Assembly (NCBI GenBank): GCA_032207245.1
Contig: CM063500.1
Coordinates: 59,569,161-59,633,160 of the forward strand
From: Pardosa pseudoannulata
Lineage: Eukaryota > Arthropoda > Arachnida > Araneae > Lycosidae
Direction of reading: 5' to 3'
DNA length: 64,000 nt
Each line of letters starts with the position of its first letter. The first letter of the stretch is position 1. The notes under the pieces were generated by a model, which was not told the origin of the DNA, searched no databases, and saw only the letters and a program-made list of their open reading frames with translations. Made by a program: the position numbers and the translations under genes. This document shows positions 61,651 to 64,000 of the stretch, piece after piece.

Positions 61651-64000
61651 TTAAAGAGACTAATATTTGAAAAAAAAAAAGGTTTTGAAAATTTTTAAAA
61701 ACTTATAAATTTATTTTTCTTTCGGAAATTACGTATACCTCTTTTGGCCTGGACACGTATATTAATTTTTACATATAGTCTAATCTTTATGTAAAGCGAC
61801 ATATCTTTTTAAAGAGTCTTCAGTTTAAAAGCTTATTGTTGATTTAGAGGAAAATAAAGATCGTGCTCTGCTTAAAGTTTTTTCTAGATCATTAATAAAA
61901 ATCTAATTTTTTAAGACTTAGATTTGTAATATGAAGCAATACATTAAAAGAAACATAAAACATACAATATAAACTCAGAGGGTAAAAAATATAAATTCAC
62001 TTACTAGCAGAATAAATTTTGCAATATGTATGTTAGAAATTAATTTTTTAAAATAAAAATTGAAGATAATTACCTCTATTCTTCTGCGAACATAAATTAC
62101 TTTAACATGAATGGTATATTTTGTTTTATAGCCTGATACTAGGTTTTTAAATTCTTAATTTCATAATTTTTTTAAACTTTAAAAAGTCAAATTTCTTTTT
62201 TAATTTTAGAATGTCGTTTAAAAAACTTTACGCTTACAGAATGAAACAGATAGTTATCTTCAATTTGAAATTAAAATTTAGTTTTTAATACAAAAATTTA
62301 AAAGGTTACCTCGCGGATAGGTAAATTCTATTCTTAACATTTTGTGTATGTTTTATATTTAGAAATATACTACATAGAAGAACACACAACATAGAAGTAA
62401 CAGCATTACTATAAAACATTTTACAAATTTCTACGTAAAATAACTTCTAAACGTCGAAGTTTTTCCTGGGATATGTTTTGTTTCTTTTTAAACATTTACT
62501 TGATATATAAAATATCTTATAAACTAAAAGTACAGTATTCAAAGTTTCTGCTTTATTCACGTTTTTCTTTTTGATGAGTACAATAAATAAAACATTAATT
62601 TATACTAAAAGTAAGATTAATTTTTAATAATATTTAATGTTTTTATGAATTTAGTCTCATCTGATTCAGTAGATGAATCTCTTAACAAATTTTCTACATG
62701 GCGAACTTTTTTTTAAAAAAACCGGATTTAGCGTTTTCATCAAACACAGTATATATCTTGGAACAGGGGAAAGTTTTCTTGCAAACCTAAGATTATTTCT
62801 TTCTAGATCTATAGGAAAGAATGTTTTTACTCGACTACGGCTTTTTAAACAACGGTAATTGCAATAGGGTCTACAGACCTTATTCAAATGGGTAAAAAAA
62901 AAGCACATGCGCATATCTCAAATCAGACATAACAACGCATAGGGTGATTGCACTATAGTTATGACTGGACTACTTTCTCACGCACGTGACTGAATCTAAA
63001 GACCTGTCTGCATTCTGTTCATCTGAGAGCTGGAGAAAGTACAAGGCACCTGCGCGAGCAGAAATAAAAAATACTGACTGTAACACCACTTTCAATTTTA
63101 CACAGACAGAGGGTTATGGGGGTATTAGAGTAATCTGCCTTAGTACGAGCGAACTTGGAAATACGAATTACTTTTCAATGATTTATCATTCCTTTTCGAT
63201 GTCACACAACTGTCTTCTGACAATGCATACTATCACAGCAGACATGGCAACATTCAGGCACTTGTGTCCGGAGCAACCAAGTGGTTTGAAATTTTAACAT
63301 GCTAATTACATATACTTAATTACATATTTTACTGGTTACTAAATCAAAATTAAATTTAAAATATATACCCAGTAGTAAATTGTAAAAGATAAATTAAAAT
63401 TTATGCATTGAAAAATTCATGAGCAGCTTTTAGCTTTAACAACTTATTTTACAAAACAGTTTTTCTTATAGCAACATTGACTCTGATTAAAAATATTTCC
63501 ATTTTTCTATCAGAGATTCTAGAGTTTGTCTACTTAAAGTTGACCTAAATTAAGTTTGGTTTTTCCGGACAGTACTGAAAGCTTTTAGCATGCAACATTA
63601 CTGTGTGAAAAGAGTAATATTCAGCATTATTTTTTTTTTTCAAAATTTTATAATTAATTGCTGAATTGTAGTCTTTTATCTCTTTAAAAGTTTTGTTATT
63701 TTCCGGAGTAGTTGGCATGTCTGTTACAGTCAATCTCGCTTGTAAATTCCTTTGAAAGCTTTAGCCTAATATGTATGGCAAAAACGTGTTTGGATTATTT
63801 ATTTGTAAGGGATCTTTTCCAATTGATACTATCACCATGTGCTCTTGCCCTCAATGCTCTATTTTTATTCAGAAATCTTAATAATTCTGTCACTTGTGTG
63901 GCAACAATTTAGAAAGAATAAAGATTTTATTTTTTCGGAACAATGGCTGAGCGCTGCTGCTTGTGGTAAGACATATTAAAAAGTTTGAATCTAAAGATTG
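61651..64000. other. AT-rich flank, no gene recognised
   Basis: Short ORFs at 62,666-62,914, 62,986-63,297, 63,545-63,733 and 63,712-63,912 show no recognisable motif, splice logic or compositional signal. No transposon ends identified. Confidence 0.4.

Overview
This is an AT-rich, intron- and transposon-dense animal nuclear fragment. It contains spliceosomal introns, microsatellites, a tRNA-derived SINE and many cut-and-paste DNA transposons. The best-conserved coding sequence is a class I bHLH E protein with arthropod (Daughterless-type) features, so I place the window in an arthropod. A chelicerate such as a spider or horseshoe crab is a guess from the long introns, (TA)n arrays and transposon mix. 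No species can be named from the sequence alone.

Two genes can be assembled by hand from splice sites and reading phase. The first, on the + strand (7,389-12,221), has three coding exons for a 354-residue secretory-pathway protein. A 70-nt signal-peptide exon joins in phase to an 841-nt exon and then a 154-nt terminal exon. The product has a signal peptide, a Gly-rich segment, a hydrophobic segment, a KRKKR dibasic site and a five-cysteine C-terminal part. I do not recognise the family. The second, on the - strand (43,680 down to 25,350), has eleven coding exons whose phases all match. They encode the C-terminal 428 residues of a daughterless/TCF4/TCF12 E protein: transactivation helix AD2, the bHLH domain and the ERNLNPK tail. 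Its N-terminal exons were not found. A CpG-rich block at 44.55-44.96 kb with splice donors on the - strand may be an internal promoter for a short isoform. The two genes converge on a 13-kb AT-rich interval.

Everything else is mainly transposon sediment. From left to right: a hAT-like remnant; a decayed piggyBac-like element; a 2.35-kb piggyBac-like frame stuffed with two inverted Helitron-like repeats; a dead Tc1-like element just past gene 1; a Tigger/pogo remnant; a 1.26-kb complex tandem repeat; hAT, Tigger and mariner copies within the E-protein introns; a three-level nest (SINE inside a THAP-encoding element inside a hAT) at 45-47.5 kb; a 380-bp tandem repeat at 48-49 kb; another Tigger; a hAT enclosing a piggyBac MITE; and further hATs, a SINE, a piggyBac element and Helitron-like repeats to the right end. 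Many ends are defined by target-site duplications visible in the sequence.

No prokaryote-style operon, CRISPR array or rRNA gene is present. The most interesting items are the novel secreted protein rebuilt from three exons, the inverted pair of mariner copies bracketing two E-protein exons, the datable nested THAP element, and a 13-bp-duplication insertion of a locally duplicated segment inside an intronic hAT.
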